Below, piece after piece: positions 44,074 through 51,917 of a stretch of DNA of 64,000 bases. Numbering within the stretch: the stretch's first letter is position 1; each line of letters opens with the position of its first letter. Source of the stretch: an uncultured Oscillospiraceae bacterium. GTDB lineage: Bacteria > Bacillota > Clostridia > Oscillospirales > Ruminococcaceae. The translations under genes and the position numbers were made by a program. The stretch lies in the NCBI GenBank assembly GCA_900543705.1, contig UQSL01000003.1:28439-92438 (forward strand). The letters run 5' to 3'. The notes below the pieces were generated by a model. The model was not told the origin of the DNA. It saw only the letters and a list, made by a program, of their open reading frames with translations, and made no database searches.

Positions 44074-45363
44074 ATGAGCTTTCTAAAAAACTCCGATTGG
44101 AGTAGACTTGATAATGCGGCGAAAATTTTTCCCCCGACAAGCAACGAGCGGGACACTAAGGTGTTCCGCTTTGTCTGCCAGCTGAAAGAAGAGGTGAACG
44201 AGCAACTTTTGCAGATGGCACTTGACGACGTTATCAGACGGTTTCCGATTTTCTGTTCTGTGCTCAAGCGGGGATTGTTCTGGTATTATCTTGAACGCCG
44301 GGATATCCGCCCATTGGTTATGCCGGAGCATAAGCCTCCCTGTTCGGAATTGTACGACCGCAACCGCAAAAGCCTGTTGTTTGAAGTGACCTATTTCCGC
44401 AAAAGAATCAACCTGGAAATCTATCATGCGCTATCGGACGGCACCGGAGCGCTGGAATTTTTGAGGACGCTGACTTGCCGGTATCTCTCCCTGGCCCATC
44501 CGGAAATCCCGGAGGATCCGCTTGCAAAGCTCGACTATGATGCCTCTGTCTTTGAAAAGGGGGAGGACAGCTTCCTCAAGTACTACGACCCTAAGAAAAA
44601 GGCGAAAAGTGATAAGGTTGTACGCGCCTATCAAATGAAAGGGATGCTCCTGCCGGAAAACCGCCAGCGGGTAATCGAGGGGACGATGCCCGTAAAGGAG
44701 GCCATCCGCGCGGCAAAATCCTATGGGGCAACCCTGACAGAGTACCTGTGTGCGGTGATGCTGCTAAGCTTTGCCAAGCAGATGCCGGTGACAGCGCGCC
44801 GCCGCCCGGTATCTTTGGATGTTCCGATTAATCTGCGCAACTATTATGAATCCGCGACCGCCCGTAACTTTTTTGGCGTCATGAGGGTGAGCTACCGCTT
44901 TGAGCGCCAGGAGGAATTGAAGCTTGAGCCGGTGATTGTTTCGGTCAAACGTACGTTTGAACGGGAGCTTTCAAGGGAGAGAATTGACGAGCGCATGACG
45001 CAGCTTTCCGCCATCGAGCACAATGTCGCCGCACGGGCGGTTCCCTTGGTACTCAAGGATTTTGTACTCGGTGCCGCGAGCCGGATTGCACGGAAATCCA
45101 CTACGGCTTCGCTGTCCAATGTGGGAAAAATCACGATGCCGGACTGCGTCGCGCCGTATATCGACCGGTTTGACCTGATGACCGGGACGGATAAGCTTCA
45201 GGCCTGTATCTGTTCGTATCTTGATCGGCTGACGATAAACTTTATGAGCGGGTATGTTTCGACGGATGTGCAAAAGCACTTTTTCCGGATGCTGACAAAA
45301 GACGGGATCCCTGTGTGTATCGAGACGTCCCCCATGCCGGAAATTGAGGAGGGTGCTAGATGA
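44074..45363 (+). CDS. condensation-domain / alcohol acetyltransferase-like protein
   Basis: 429 residues. The HHxxxDG-type motif appears as YHALSDGTGALEF near residue 118, and the second half has VPINLRNYYESATARNFFGVM, both features of the CoA-dependent acyltransferase (BAHD/condensation) fold. No membrane segment. An acyl transfer to an alcohol or sugar is likely; the substrate is unknown. It is coupled to the esterase before it and overlaps the DUF6320 gene after it (ATGA). Confidence 0.82.
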   Translation: MSFLKNSDWSRLDNAAKIFPPTSNERDTKVFRFVCQLKEEVNEQLLQMALDDVIRRFPIFCSVLKRGLFWYYLERRDIRPLVMPEHKPPCSELYDRNRKSLLFEVTYFRKRINLEIYHALSDGTGALEFLRTLTCRYLSLAHPEIPEDPLAKLDYDASVFEKGEDSFLKYYDPKKKAKSDKVVRAYQMKGMLLPENRQRVIEGTMPVKEAIRAAKSYGATLTEYLCAVMLLSFAKQMPVTARRRPVSLDVPINLRNYYESATARNFFGVMRVSYRFERQEELKLEPVIVSVKRTFERELSRERIDERMTQLSAIEHNVAARAVPLVLKDFVLGAASRIARKSTTASLSNVGKITMPDCVAPYIDRFDLMTGTDKLQACICSYLDRLTINFMSGYVSTDVQKHFFRMLTKDGIPVCIETSPMPEIEEGAR

Positions 45364-46028
45364 AAACCTGTGATAAATGCGGCATTGCAGTGGGTTCGGA
45401 CCGGAAGTTCTGTCCGCTATGTCAACGAGAGCTCACGGGAGAAGCGGATTCGGGACAGGAGGAGATTTTTCCTTATCTTCCAACCTATTATAAGCAGTAC
45501 AATCTTTTTTTCCGCCTTCTCATTTTTCTCTCCTTTGCCGCCGGAGCGGTCTCCCTGCTGATAAACTTTTTGGTTCCAACAAAGGTTTGGTGGTCGCTCA
45601 TTGAAATTGCGGGTATCGTCTGTATGTGGGTGATATTGGTGACAGCAGTCAAGAAGAGGCACAACATCACCAAAGGGGTATTGTATCAGGCGGTTGTTAT
45701 CTCCATCGCAGTCGGGCTTATTGATTATCTGACAGGATTTTACCGTTGGTCGGTCAACTATGTCATCCCGACCCTGCTGCTTTTTACCATGCTTGCGATT
45801 GTGATTTTGGCAAGGGTTCTGCATAGCCGCCCGGAAGATTACCTCATTTACCTGATTGTCAACGGAGTACTGGGGCTCGTACCTCTGATTTTCCTGCTCA
45901 CCGGGTGGGCGACGGTCCGCTGGCCCTCCCTGTCCTGTATTACGGTAAGTTTTTTGTCCCTGGTCGGGATTTTTGTGTTTTCCAAAATGGATCCAAAGGC
46001 GGAACTGAAAAAACGGCTTCATATCTGA
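45360..46028 (+). CDS. DUF6320-type membrane protein with zinc ribbon
   Basis: 222 residues. The N-terminal CDKCGIAV and FCPLCQREL pairs form a zinc ribbon, followed by about six membrane helices and a short cytoplasmic lysine-rich end. Function unknown; such proteins are often found with the esterase and acyltransferase genes seen here. It overlaps the acyltransferase gene by ATGA. A membrane partner for an envelope acylation pathway is a reasonable guess. Confidence 0.8.
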   Translation: MKTCDKCGIAVGSDRKFCPLCQRELTGEADSGQEEIFPYLPTYYKQYNLFFRLLIFLSFAAGAVSLLINFLVPTKVWWSLIEIAGIVCMWVILVTAVKKRHNITKGVLYQAVVISIAVGLIDYLTGFYRWSVNYVIPTLLLFTMLAIVILARVLHSRPEDYLIYLIVNGVLGLVPLIFLLTGWATVRWPSLSCITVSFLSLVGIFVFSKMDPKAELKKRLHI

Positions 46029-46216
46029 ATTGAGTGCCGTAGGAGATCATCGGTAACAAAACGGCTCTGCATGTCCTGGGTGATTTGTTACCTTCCGTCC
46101 ACCTGAAATAGAGATAACAGAGGGAAAAGCGTTGTTTTGTTGGCTTTTTTAAAGCTACCAAAAAATGACTCACAATTTTGTGCAGTATTTTCGAACGCGT
46201 TTTGGATGGTTTTTTC

Positions 46217-46245
46217 TTGCGAGACAGGGGGCGGCAGTGTATACT
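46217..46245 (+). promoter_or_regulatory. promoter of the BTAD-type regulator gene
   Basis: TTGCGA (46217-46222), 17-base spacer, TATACT (46240-46245). The region 46029-46216 upstream holds a GGTAACAAA/TTTGTTACC inverted repeat (46052-46060 and 46084-46092) and no gene. Confidence 0.65.
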
Positions 46246-46300
46246 GGACATAGGTAAACAGTGATATTCTTACGATTCAAATATAGAGGTGGATGTTGGG

Positions 46301-47548
46301 ATGAGCAGTACACAGGGCACCCGAAACGGGACCTTCACAATAAAAATGTTCGGCGAGTTTTCCATCCAGTATGGGGACAATATCGTGACGGACGACATCG
46401 GCCGTGTGAAAAAGGTCTGGATGTTGGTGGAGTACCTAATTGCAAACCGGGAAAAATGCGTTTCCCAGGAGAAGCTGATCGAGGTGCTGTGGAGCGTAGA
46501 GGAATGCGAGAACCCGACTGGGGCGCTCAAAAACCTAGTGTACCGGGCGAGAAATGTCCTGAAAAAACTGGATGAAAAACTTGGACCGGAATCCATTCAG
46601 TACGTGCGCAATACCTATGCCTGGAACAACCAGATTCCCTGCCATGTGGATATTGAGGAATTTGAGGAGATGTATAAAAAAGCCGCTGTCCGAGATGCCG
46701 ATATTGATGAGCGGATTCGCTGTTATCTGCGTGCAATTGAGCTGTATACCGGCGAGTTTTTGCCAAAATCCTCTTATGCGGACTGGGTTGTGGCGAAGAA
46801 CGCCCACTATACCACAGCATATAATGATTGTGTCCTTCAGGCAGCTTCCCTGCTCAAGGAGGAAGAACGGTATGAGGATGTCATCAACCTCTGTGAAACA
46901 GCAGTTACTTTCAATCCCTATGAGGAACAAATCCACCGGTATCTGCTCGGAGCCTATGCAAAAATTGGCCAGTACAACAAGGCCGTTGCCCATTATGAAT
47001 ATGTTACCAATCTGTTTTATAAGGAATTCGGCGTCAGCCTGAGCGATGAAACCCGTCGGCTTTACAAAGCAATTGTCAAGGACATGCATAACCTGGAAAT
47101 GGACCTCAAAGTCATTCGGGACGACCTTAAGGAAGCTTGTGAATCGAGCAGAGGCGCTTATTTCTGCACGGATTACGATGTGTTCAAAAGCATTTATCAA
47201 GTGCAGGCAAGGCTGATTATGAGAACTGGGTTTTCCATCCACATCGGGCTGATTACTATGACGGACCGGCAGGGTAACGTCCCGCCGTCCAATGTCATCC
47301 AGTCGATGATGGAAACGCTGCGGGACAGCGTTATTGGCAGCCTGAGAAAAGGCGACGTTGTGTGGCGCTATAATTCCGCCCAGCTCGTTGTCATGTTGCC
47401 GATGACAACCTATGAAAACGCGGAAATGGTCATGAACCGCCTTCTCTCCAACTTTCGGAAAGTAAACAAGAGAAATGATATAGAGCTTCGCACCATGCTC
47501 TGCCAGGTGGAACCGGTGGAACAGCAGAGCGGGCCCATACAGCGATAA
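46301..47548 (+). CDS. BTAD/SARP-like transcriptional regulator with degenerate GGDEF-like C-terminus
   Basis: 415 residues from the ATG at 46301, behind GAGGTGG. Residues 10-100 are an OmpR-like winged helix (IKMFGEFSIQYGD, then EYLIANREKCVSQEKLIEVLW). Residues 110-260 are the bacterial transcriptional activation domain, TPR-like (YEDVINLCETAVTFNPYEEQIHRYLL). Residues 285-400 resemble a nucleotide cyclase fold (DSVIGSLRKGDVVWRYNSAQLVVMLP), but the GGDEF signature is absent. It probably senses something through the C-terminus. Target genes unknown; the 43144 operon upstream is a candidate. Confidence 0.8.
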   Translation: MSSTQGTRNGTFTIKMFGEFSIQYGDNIVTDDIGRVKKVWMLVEYLIANREKCVSQEKLIEVLWSVEECENPTGALKNLVYRARNVLKKLDEKLGPESIQYVRNTYAWNNQIPCHVDIEEFEEMYKKAAVRDADIDERIRCYLRAIELYTGEFLPKSSYADWVVAKNAHYTTAYNDCVLQAASLLKEEERYEDVINLCETAVTFNPYEEQIHRYLLGAYAKIGQYNKAVAHYEYVTNLFYKEFGVSLSDETRRLYKAIVKDMHNLEMDLKVIRDDLKEACESSRGAYFCTDYDVFKSIYQVQARLIMRTGFSIHIGLITMTDRQGNVPPSNVIQSMMETLRDSVIGSLRKGDVVWRYNSAQLVVMLPMTTYENAEMVMNRLLSNFRKVNKRNDIELRTMLCQVEPVEQQSGPIQR

Positions 47549-47803
47549 TTTCTATGAGCGTATCGATTCCAATGGTATGCCCTATGTGTGGTTACGATGG
47601 ACGCCGATATTCAGCGGCTGTACCTCCTGGGTGTGATGTCCAAGACGCACTGATTTACTGTACAAAAATGCAAACGAGGGGGAAACGGCTGTATTTTTAT
47701 ATAATTTTAGAAAGTTCATAAATTGAATATATTTTTTTGTTACCGGCATGTGACCGTCTTGCGTTATCATATAGTTGAAACCATGGAAAAAGAGGTGCTG
47801 TCG
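47549..47803. other. intergenic, no gene seen
   Basis: 255 bases, AT-rich in the second half. Contains a possible -10 region near 47766-47774 upstream of the next gene but no firm promoter pair. Confidence 0.35.
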
Positions 47804-48283
47804 ATGTATCCGGTTAAACCAAGGGTCACAGCTATGGATACGATTGTACGGATATCTATTTCCTCGTACAAAGACAGGACTTTTAAGGGAAAGGTCTACA
47901 GCCAATATTACAACAGGGAAGTGGCGTTTGAAGATTTGTGCGGCATGATCACCGCAATGGAGAGCCTCTATGATACCCTCTCTTTTCCGCAGGCAACTTA
48001 TCGGCATCGCAGTTTTAAAAAAGAAAAAGGTTCGCAGACTCTATCGGAAAATGAGGGGATGGAATTCATGGCTCAAAACACACAGGCAAACGATAAGGCT
48101 ACATTCATCATCCATGTACAGTTTCGGCAATATGCCACCTGGCAGGGAACGATCCAGTGGTTGGATGAAAAAAAGGAACAGCATTTCCGCAGTACCTTGG
48201 AGATGCTCAAGCTTCTGGACGAGGCGCTCGCGGATGGGGATACCCAGGTTAGCTGGGAAAATGCAGTGGAACACGAAGAATAA
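47804..48283 (+). CDS. conserved-looking hypothetical protein
   Basis: 159 residues from the ATG at 47804, behind GAGGTG. No membrane segment or signal. Begins MYPVKPRVTAMDTIVRISI, then beta-rich FKGKVYSQYYNREVAF, a central charged linker, and a C-terminal IIHVQFRQYATWQGTIQWLD with a final helix. I do not recognise the family. The strand pattern suggests a two-part beta/alpha protein. It has its own terminator and lies between the regulator and sortase genes. Confidence 0.65.
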   Translation: MYPVKPRVTAMDTIVRISISSYKDRTFKGKVYSQYYNREVAFEDLCGMITAMESLYDTLSFPQATYRHRSFKKEKGSQTLSENEGMEFMAQNTQANDKATFIIHVQFRQYATWQGTIQWLDEKKEQHFRSTLEMLKLLDEALADGDTQVSWENAVEHEE

Positions 48284-48295
48284 TCCGGAAAAATC

Positions 48296-48325
48296 CAGCA
48301 GAGTGAATTTCACTCTGCTTTTTTT
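48296..48325 (+). terminator. terminator after the 47804 gene
   Basis: A perfect stem AGCAGAGTGA/TCACTCTGCT followed by TTTTTTT. Confidence 0.88.
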
Positions 48326-48396
48326 CGTTTTTATGATATAATAACTGCGAAGCAGTTATTCACTTTATATTTATAGTCCGCCTACGGCGACGGCCC

Positions 48397-48431
48397 ATTC
48401 TATCATTTATGCATTGCAATCATGATAGAAT
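48397..48431 (+). promoter_or_regulatory. inverted repeat upstream of a small ORF and sortase
   Basis: ATTCTATCAT/ATGATAGAAT, a perfect 10-bp inverted repeat with a 15-base loop. It lies immediately before a ribosome site and could be an operator or an RNA hairpin. Confidence 0.4.
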
Positions 48432-48442
48432 AGGAGCACTAA

Positions 48443-48529
48443 ATGAATCCAAACGAAGTGGCGGTTGAATTTCGTGCGAGCTTATGCAAAACTAAGATCC
48501 ACAGTTCGGGCATTCTATCGATTGCCTAA
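48443..48529 (+). CDS. possible 28-residue leader or small protein
   Basis: ATG with an ideal TAGGAG ribosome site 6 bases upstream, directly after a perfect inverted repeat. The product MNPNEVAVEFRASLCKTK continues for ten more residues to TAA. It lies 75 bases before the sortase gene. It could be a leader peptide or chance. Confidence 0.3.
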   Translation: MNPNEVAVEFRASLCKTKIHSSGILSIA

Positions 48530-48604
48530 GGCGAAAAGCCACGGATATCATTCATAAAGGGCGGTCCCTTTCTGATTTATCCAAAGGATGCGAGGAGGCA
48601 GGTC

Positions 48605-49366
48605 ATGAAAAAAAAGACAGGGAAAATCATCCGTACAATCGTGATGATCATCTGTATCGGGGTGTTTTGTTTTTCCGCCTATGAACTTATCAAGATTTTT
48701 ATGGAGTATAACGCTGGCTCGCAGGAATATCAAAAACTTGAGTCCTATACGGCAGGACCTGTGGAGAATGGTACCTTAAGCGGTGCAAAAGGGTTTTCCG
48801 TCAATTATGAAGGGCTGCGTCAGATCAATGAGGAAATCGTCGGATGGCTTCGCATTCCGGATACCACGATAAACTATCCGATTATGCAGACGGGCGACAA
48901 CGAATATTACCTCAAACACACCTTTGAGAGAAAGAATAATATTGCAGGAAGCATATTCCTGGATAAACGAAATACTTCGGATTTTTCCGACAGAAACACG
49001 ATTATCTACGGACACCATATCAAAAACGGGAAGATGTTTGCAGATTTACGCCATTATACGGATGAGAATTTCTATCAGGAGCATCCGATCATCTACCTCA
49101 ATACCCCAGAGGAGGGAAACGTGGAGTATGAGATTTTTTCGTTTTATCTGACAGGGAATTACCGAGATACCTATGGAAAGACATACTCCTACCAGTTTGC
49201 AAATGATGAGGAGTACCAGGCGTATCTGGATATGATTACTGCACAATCCCAGTACGATACCGGGGTGCCGGTTTCCGTTGGGGACAGTATCCTAACATTG
49301 TCCACCTGTACCAACCGTACGGATGATGAACGCTATATCGTGCATGCTAAGAAAGTAAATCAGTGA
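48605..49366 (+). CDS. class B sortase
   Basis: 253 residues. An N-terminal membrane helix (IVMIICIGVFCFSAYEL) anchors the catalytic domain outside the cell. The triad is complete: His137 in YGHHIKNGKMF, Cys235 in LTLSTCTN and Arg243 in DDERYIV. Class B sortases attach sorting-signal proteins to peptidoglycan. No substrate gene is seen next to it. Its active domain aligns with the degenerate one in the 40035 fusion. ATG behind GGAGG. Confidence 0.93.
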   Translation: MKKKTGKIIRTIVMIICIGVFCFSAYELIKIFMEYNAGSQEYQKLESYTAGPVENGTLSGAKGFSVNYEGLRQINEEIVGWLRIPDTTINYPIMQTGDNEYYLKHTFERKNNIAGSIFLDKRNTSDFSDRNTIIYGHHIKNGKMFADLRHYTDENFYQEHPIIYLNTPEEGNVEYEIFSFYLTGNYRDTYGKTYSYQFANDEEYQAYLDMITAQSQYDTGVPVSVGDSILTLSTCTNRTDDERYIVHAKKVNQ

Positions 49367-49379
49367 GGGGAACCATACT

Positions 49380-50021
49380 ATGACGACAGTATTTACCGTC
49401 CGTCACGCACAGTCGGCGGGCAATCTGAGAAGAGTATTTCAAGGTAGGCTGGATACCGGCCTGTCCGATTCCGGAATAAGGCAGCTTGCCCCTTTGGCAA
49501 AGCGGTTTGAGGAAATCCATGTGGATATCGTCTATTCGAGTCCGCTGCGCCGTGCGTTGCAGACGGCGCAGGCCATTCGTAATGCCTGCCACGCTTCGCT
49601 TGAGACAGATGACCGGCTCATTGAGATTGACGGCGGCGCCTATCAGGGCAAGCGGTACGAGGAGCTTGCCGTCCTTTTTCCTGAAAGCTATCATGCTTGG
49701 GTGAATCATGCCGGTACCTTTGAGGCCCCGGATGGAGAATCCATGCGCCAGGTTTACCAGAGAATGAAAGACGCAGTCTGCGACCTTGTGAGAAAAAATG
49801 AAGGGAAAACAATTGTGATTGTCTCCCATGGCTGTGCGATCTGTAACCTAATGTGCTTTGCCCACTCAGAGGGCGTCGAGCATGTTTGTCTGTCGGGATG
49901 CAGCCAGAACACGGCGGTTTCCCGAATAGACTTTGACGAGAACCTCCATCCCAAAGTAGTATTTGAAAACGATGTGGCCCATTTGCCTGAGCAGTATGAG
50001 ATTCCGTCTGCAATCTTATAA
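49380..50021 (+). CDS. histidine phosphatase family protein
   Basis: 213 residues. VRHAQSAGN is the RHG-type phosphohistidine motif (with Ala for Gly), SSPLRRALQTAQ the second arginine block, and IVSHGCAICNL the second catalytic histidine. ATG behind GAGGGG, 13 bases after sortase, so possibly the same transcript. Substrate unknown; related proteins act on phosphosugars or phosphoglycerate. Confidence 0.9.
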   Translation: MTTVFTVRHAQSAGNLRRVFQGRLDTGLSDSGIRQLAPLAKRFEEIHVDIVYSSPLRRALQTAQAIRNACHASLETDDRLIEIDGGAYQGKRYEELAVLFPESYHAWVNHAGTFEAPDGESMRQVYQRMKDAVCDLVRKNEGKTIVIVSHGCAICNLMCFAHSEGVEHVCLSGCSQNTAVSRIDFDENLHPKVVFENDVAHLPEQYEIPSAIL

Positions 50022-50036
50022 AGAGGAGATAAACGT

Positions 50037-50471
50037 ATGAAGATTATGGCGGTGGATTACGGGGACGCCCGCACCGGGCTTGCCGTTTGTGACAAAACGG
50101 AGTTTTTGGCTTCCCCCATTGGGGTGATTACCGAATATAACGCATTCAAAGCCGTGCAGAAAGTGGCGGCTGCAGCTAAGGAATACGAAGCCGGGATGAT
50201 TATTGTGGGCCATCCGCTGAATATGAATGGCACAGCGGGAGAACGCGCAAAAATCTGTGAAGCCTTTGCCGATAAGCTTTCCGGTCTGGTAGAAGTCCCG
50301 GTCAAGCTGTGGGATGAACGCAGTACAACCGTGACGGCGCACCAGTACCTCAACGAAACGGATACCCGGGGGAAAAAACGCAAGGAAGTCGTGGACGAAG
50401 TTGCGGCTACGATTATTTTGGAAAGCTATCTGAATTACCGGAACAACCATCCGGAAGAAAAGCAGGGATAA
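50037..50471 (+). CDS. ruvX: putative pre-16S rRNA nuclease / Holliday junction resolvase RuvX (YqgF)
   Basis: 144 residues, normal length. The RNase H-like fold motifs are present: MAVDYGDARTGLAV, IIVGHPLNMNGT, LWDERSTTV and VDEVAATIIL. YqgF acts in 5' maturation of 16S rRNA and may cut branched DNA. ATG behind AGAGGAG. It follows the phosphatase by 15 bases. Confidence 0.94.
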   Translation: MKIMAVDYGDARTGLAVCDKTEFLASPIGVITEYNAFKAVQKVAAAAKEYEAGMIIVGHPLNMNGTAGERAKICEAFADKLSGLVEVPVKLWDERSTTVTAHQYLNETDTRGKKRKEVVDEVAATIILESYLNYRNNHPEEKQG

Positions 50472-50473
50472 GA

Positions 50474-50918
50474 ATGCCGTGCCAATCCCATAAGCTCATC
50501 CTGATTGCGGGAATCCCAGCGTCCGGGAAAACCCGATATGGACTGCATCTGTCCGAAATCGTGGAACTGCCCTTTTTCAGTAAGGATGCTTTTAAAGAGC
50601 ACCTGCACGGTCAGCCCGGAGATCTCACATCGCTATGGCGGTGCAGCATACGAGGTATTTTACTATGCGGCGCGGCAGGTGATGCGCGCTGGATGTCCTT
50701 TGATTTTGGAAAGCAACTTTACTCCGCAATCTGCGGACGTTTTAAAGCCGATCATTGAATCTTTTGGATATGAGGGATTTACCTTTCTCTTTGATGCGAA
50801 TTTGAAGTGCTGCACCGGAGGTTCGTGGAGCGTAAATGTTGATACGACGGATTTTGGCCGGGTGGATTATGAAGCACTCGACCGGTTGGCGAAAGAGTTT
50901 CTGCAAAGCGGGGCATAG
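50474..50918 (+). pseudogene. AAA-family ATP-binding kinase-like protein, frameshifted
   Basis: The first frame gives LILIAGIPASGKTRYGLHL, a P-loop, then SKDAFKEHLHG. At about 50628 the homology moves to the next frame (YGGAAYEVFYYAARQVMRAG, then ESNFTPQSADVLKPIIESFG), and ends WSVNVDTTDFG. Between DANLK and GGSWSV about 40 residues usual in this family (AAA_33, zeta-like kinases) seem to be missing. Two lesions make it a pseudogene. Confidence 0.75.
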
Positions 50919-50956
50919 AAAAACCGGAGAGCCTAGTTTTGGCTTTCCGGTTTTTT
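50919..50956. terminator. bidirectional terminator
   Basis: A stem AAACCGGAGAGCC/GGCTTTCCGGTTT followed by TTTT on the plus strand; on the minus strand it overlaps the end of the 50933 gene. Confidence 0.7.
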
Positions 50957-51337
50957 GCTTTCCGATTCCTCGGGCTTTTTGTTTTTGGAAAACAGCTCGC
51001 GGATTCCCAAGATGAGCACGAACACGGCAAACGCCTTACCGATCCATGTGGGGTCAAGATGATGGGCAAGTAGGGAACCGCCAATGGCCCCGAGTACGCC
51101 GAAGGGTGCACATTTGAGTGCGAGCTTGTAATCAATCCGTTTTTTCTTTAAATGGATAAGGATGGAGACAACCGCGATGGGGAGAAAGAAAATCAGATTA
51201 ATCCCGCCGGCCTGTGTCTGGGACATGTTCAAAAACAGGGAGAGATAGAGGACCAGAATACCTCCGCCGCCAAGCCCCAGGGAGCTGACAAAGCCTGCAA
51301 TCAGACTGGAGAGAAAAATGACAGGGAAACTCGTCAT
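50933..51337 (-). CDS. TauE/SafE-type transporter, C-terminal half protein
   Basis: 134 residues from the ATG at 51337, which overlaps the stop of the gene before it (ATGA). Four membrane helices with the GLGGGGILVLYLSLFL motif of TSUP/TauE-SafE sulfite or sulfonate exporters. It is half the length of normal family members (about 250 residues), and with the next gene makes up one full transporter. C-terminal lysine/glutamate tail, partly encoded by the terminator stem. Confidence 0.85.
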   Translation of the reverse strand: MTSFPVIFLSSLIAGFVSSLGLGGGGILVLYLSLFLNMSQTQAGGINLIFFLPIAVVSILIHLKKKRIDYKLALKCAPFGVLGAIGGSLLAHHLDPTWIGKAFAVFVLILGIRELFSKNKKPEESESKKPESQN

Positions 51338-51699
51338 TTGAGCAGCAGCCGGATGGCGGCATAAATCAGAAACACGCCAAACGCCTTTCTGAGCAGGTTT
51401 CCTGAGATTTTCGACATCGCAAAAGCTCCGAGAACCGCTCCAATCAGGCCACCCGGGAGGTAGGGCAGGGCATCGGAAATCTGTACGCTGCCGTTCATTA
51501 GGTAAATAACCGCACTGACGAGGGAGACCGGCAGAATCACCGCAAGCGAGGTTGCATGTGCCTTTTTGAGCGGGACATCTGCGCACTTTATGAGGGGGAC
51601 TGCGGCAATTCCCCCGCCCGCGCCGAACAGCCCGTTCAGGATGCCGCACAGCGTCCCAATGAACACGGGAGCGGATTTTTTTAGCCTGATTTTCTTCAT
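51334..51699 (-). CDS. TauE/SafE-type transporter, N-terminal half protein
   Basis: 121 residues from the ATG at 51699. Four membrane helices with the related motif GLFGAGGGIAAVPLI. It is a half-size member of the TSUP family, coupled to a second half-size gene, so the functional transporter is probably a heterodimer. Substrate unknown (sulfite, sulfonates or other organic acids in the family). Confidence 0.85.
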   Translation of the reverse strand: MKKIRLKKSAPVFIGTLCGILNGLFGAGGGIAAVPLIKCADVPLKKAHATSLAVILPVSLVSAVIYLMNGSVQISDALPYLPGGLIGAVLGAFAMSKISGNLLRKAFGVFLIYAAIRLLLK

Positions 51700-51878
51700 C
51701 CATTCACATCCCCAGTTGTGTTTGTAAGTATTATACCCGGAGAAAAGGAAAATATGAATTTGTTTTTGTGCCTTACTACATAACGAGAATAACAGAGTGC
51801 GCCTTTCCATTTCTTATTGCGGGGTTTCGGCGAAAGGCCGTAAATCAAAATTCTGCTGTAATTCCGTTCTGAAAGAAT

Positions 51879-51910
51879 CCCCTGTTACGGTTTGTTTTCC
51901 GTACCAGGGG
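51879..51910 (-). terminator. terminator of the YfhO-like gene
   Basis: Stem CCCCTG(T)TACGG/CCGTA(C)CAGGGG right after the minus-strand stop at 51918. T tract weak. Confidence 0.6.
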
Positions 51911-51917
51911 GTATCCT

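Noticed and set aside
48397..48431. CRISPR-like or attachment-site repeat
   Set aside because: Only one inverted repeat, no direct repeats or spacers and no cas genes in the window.
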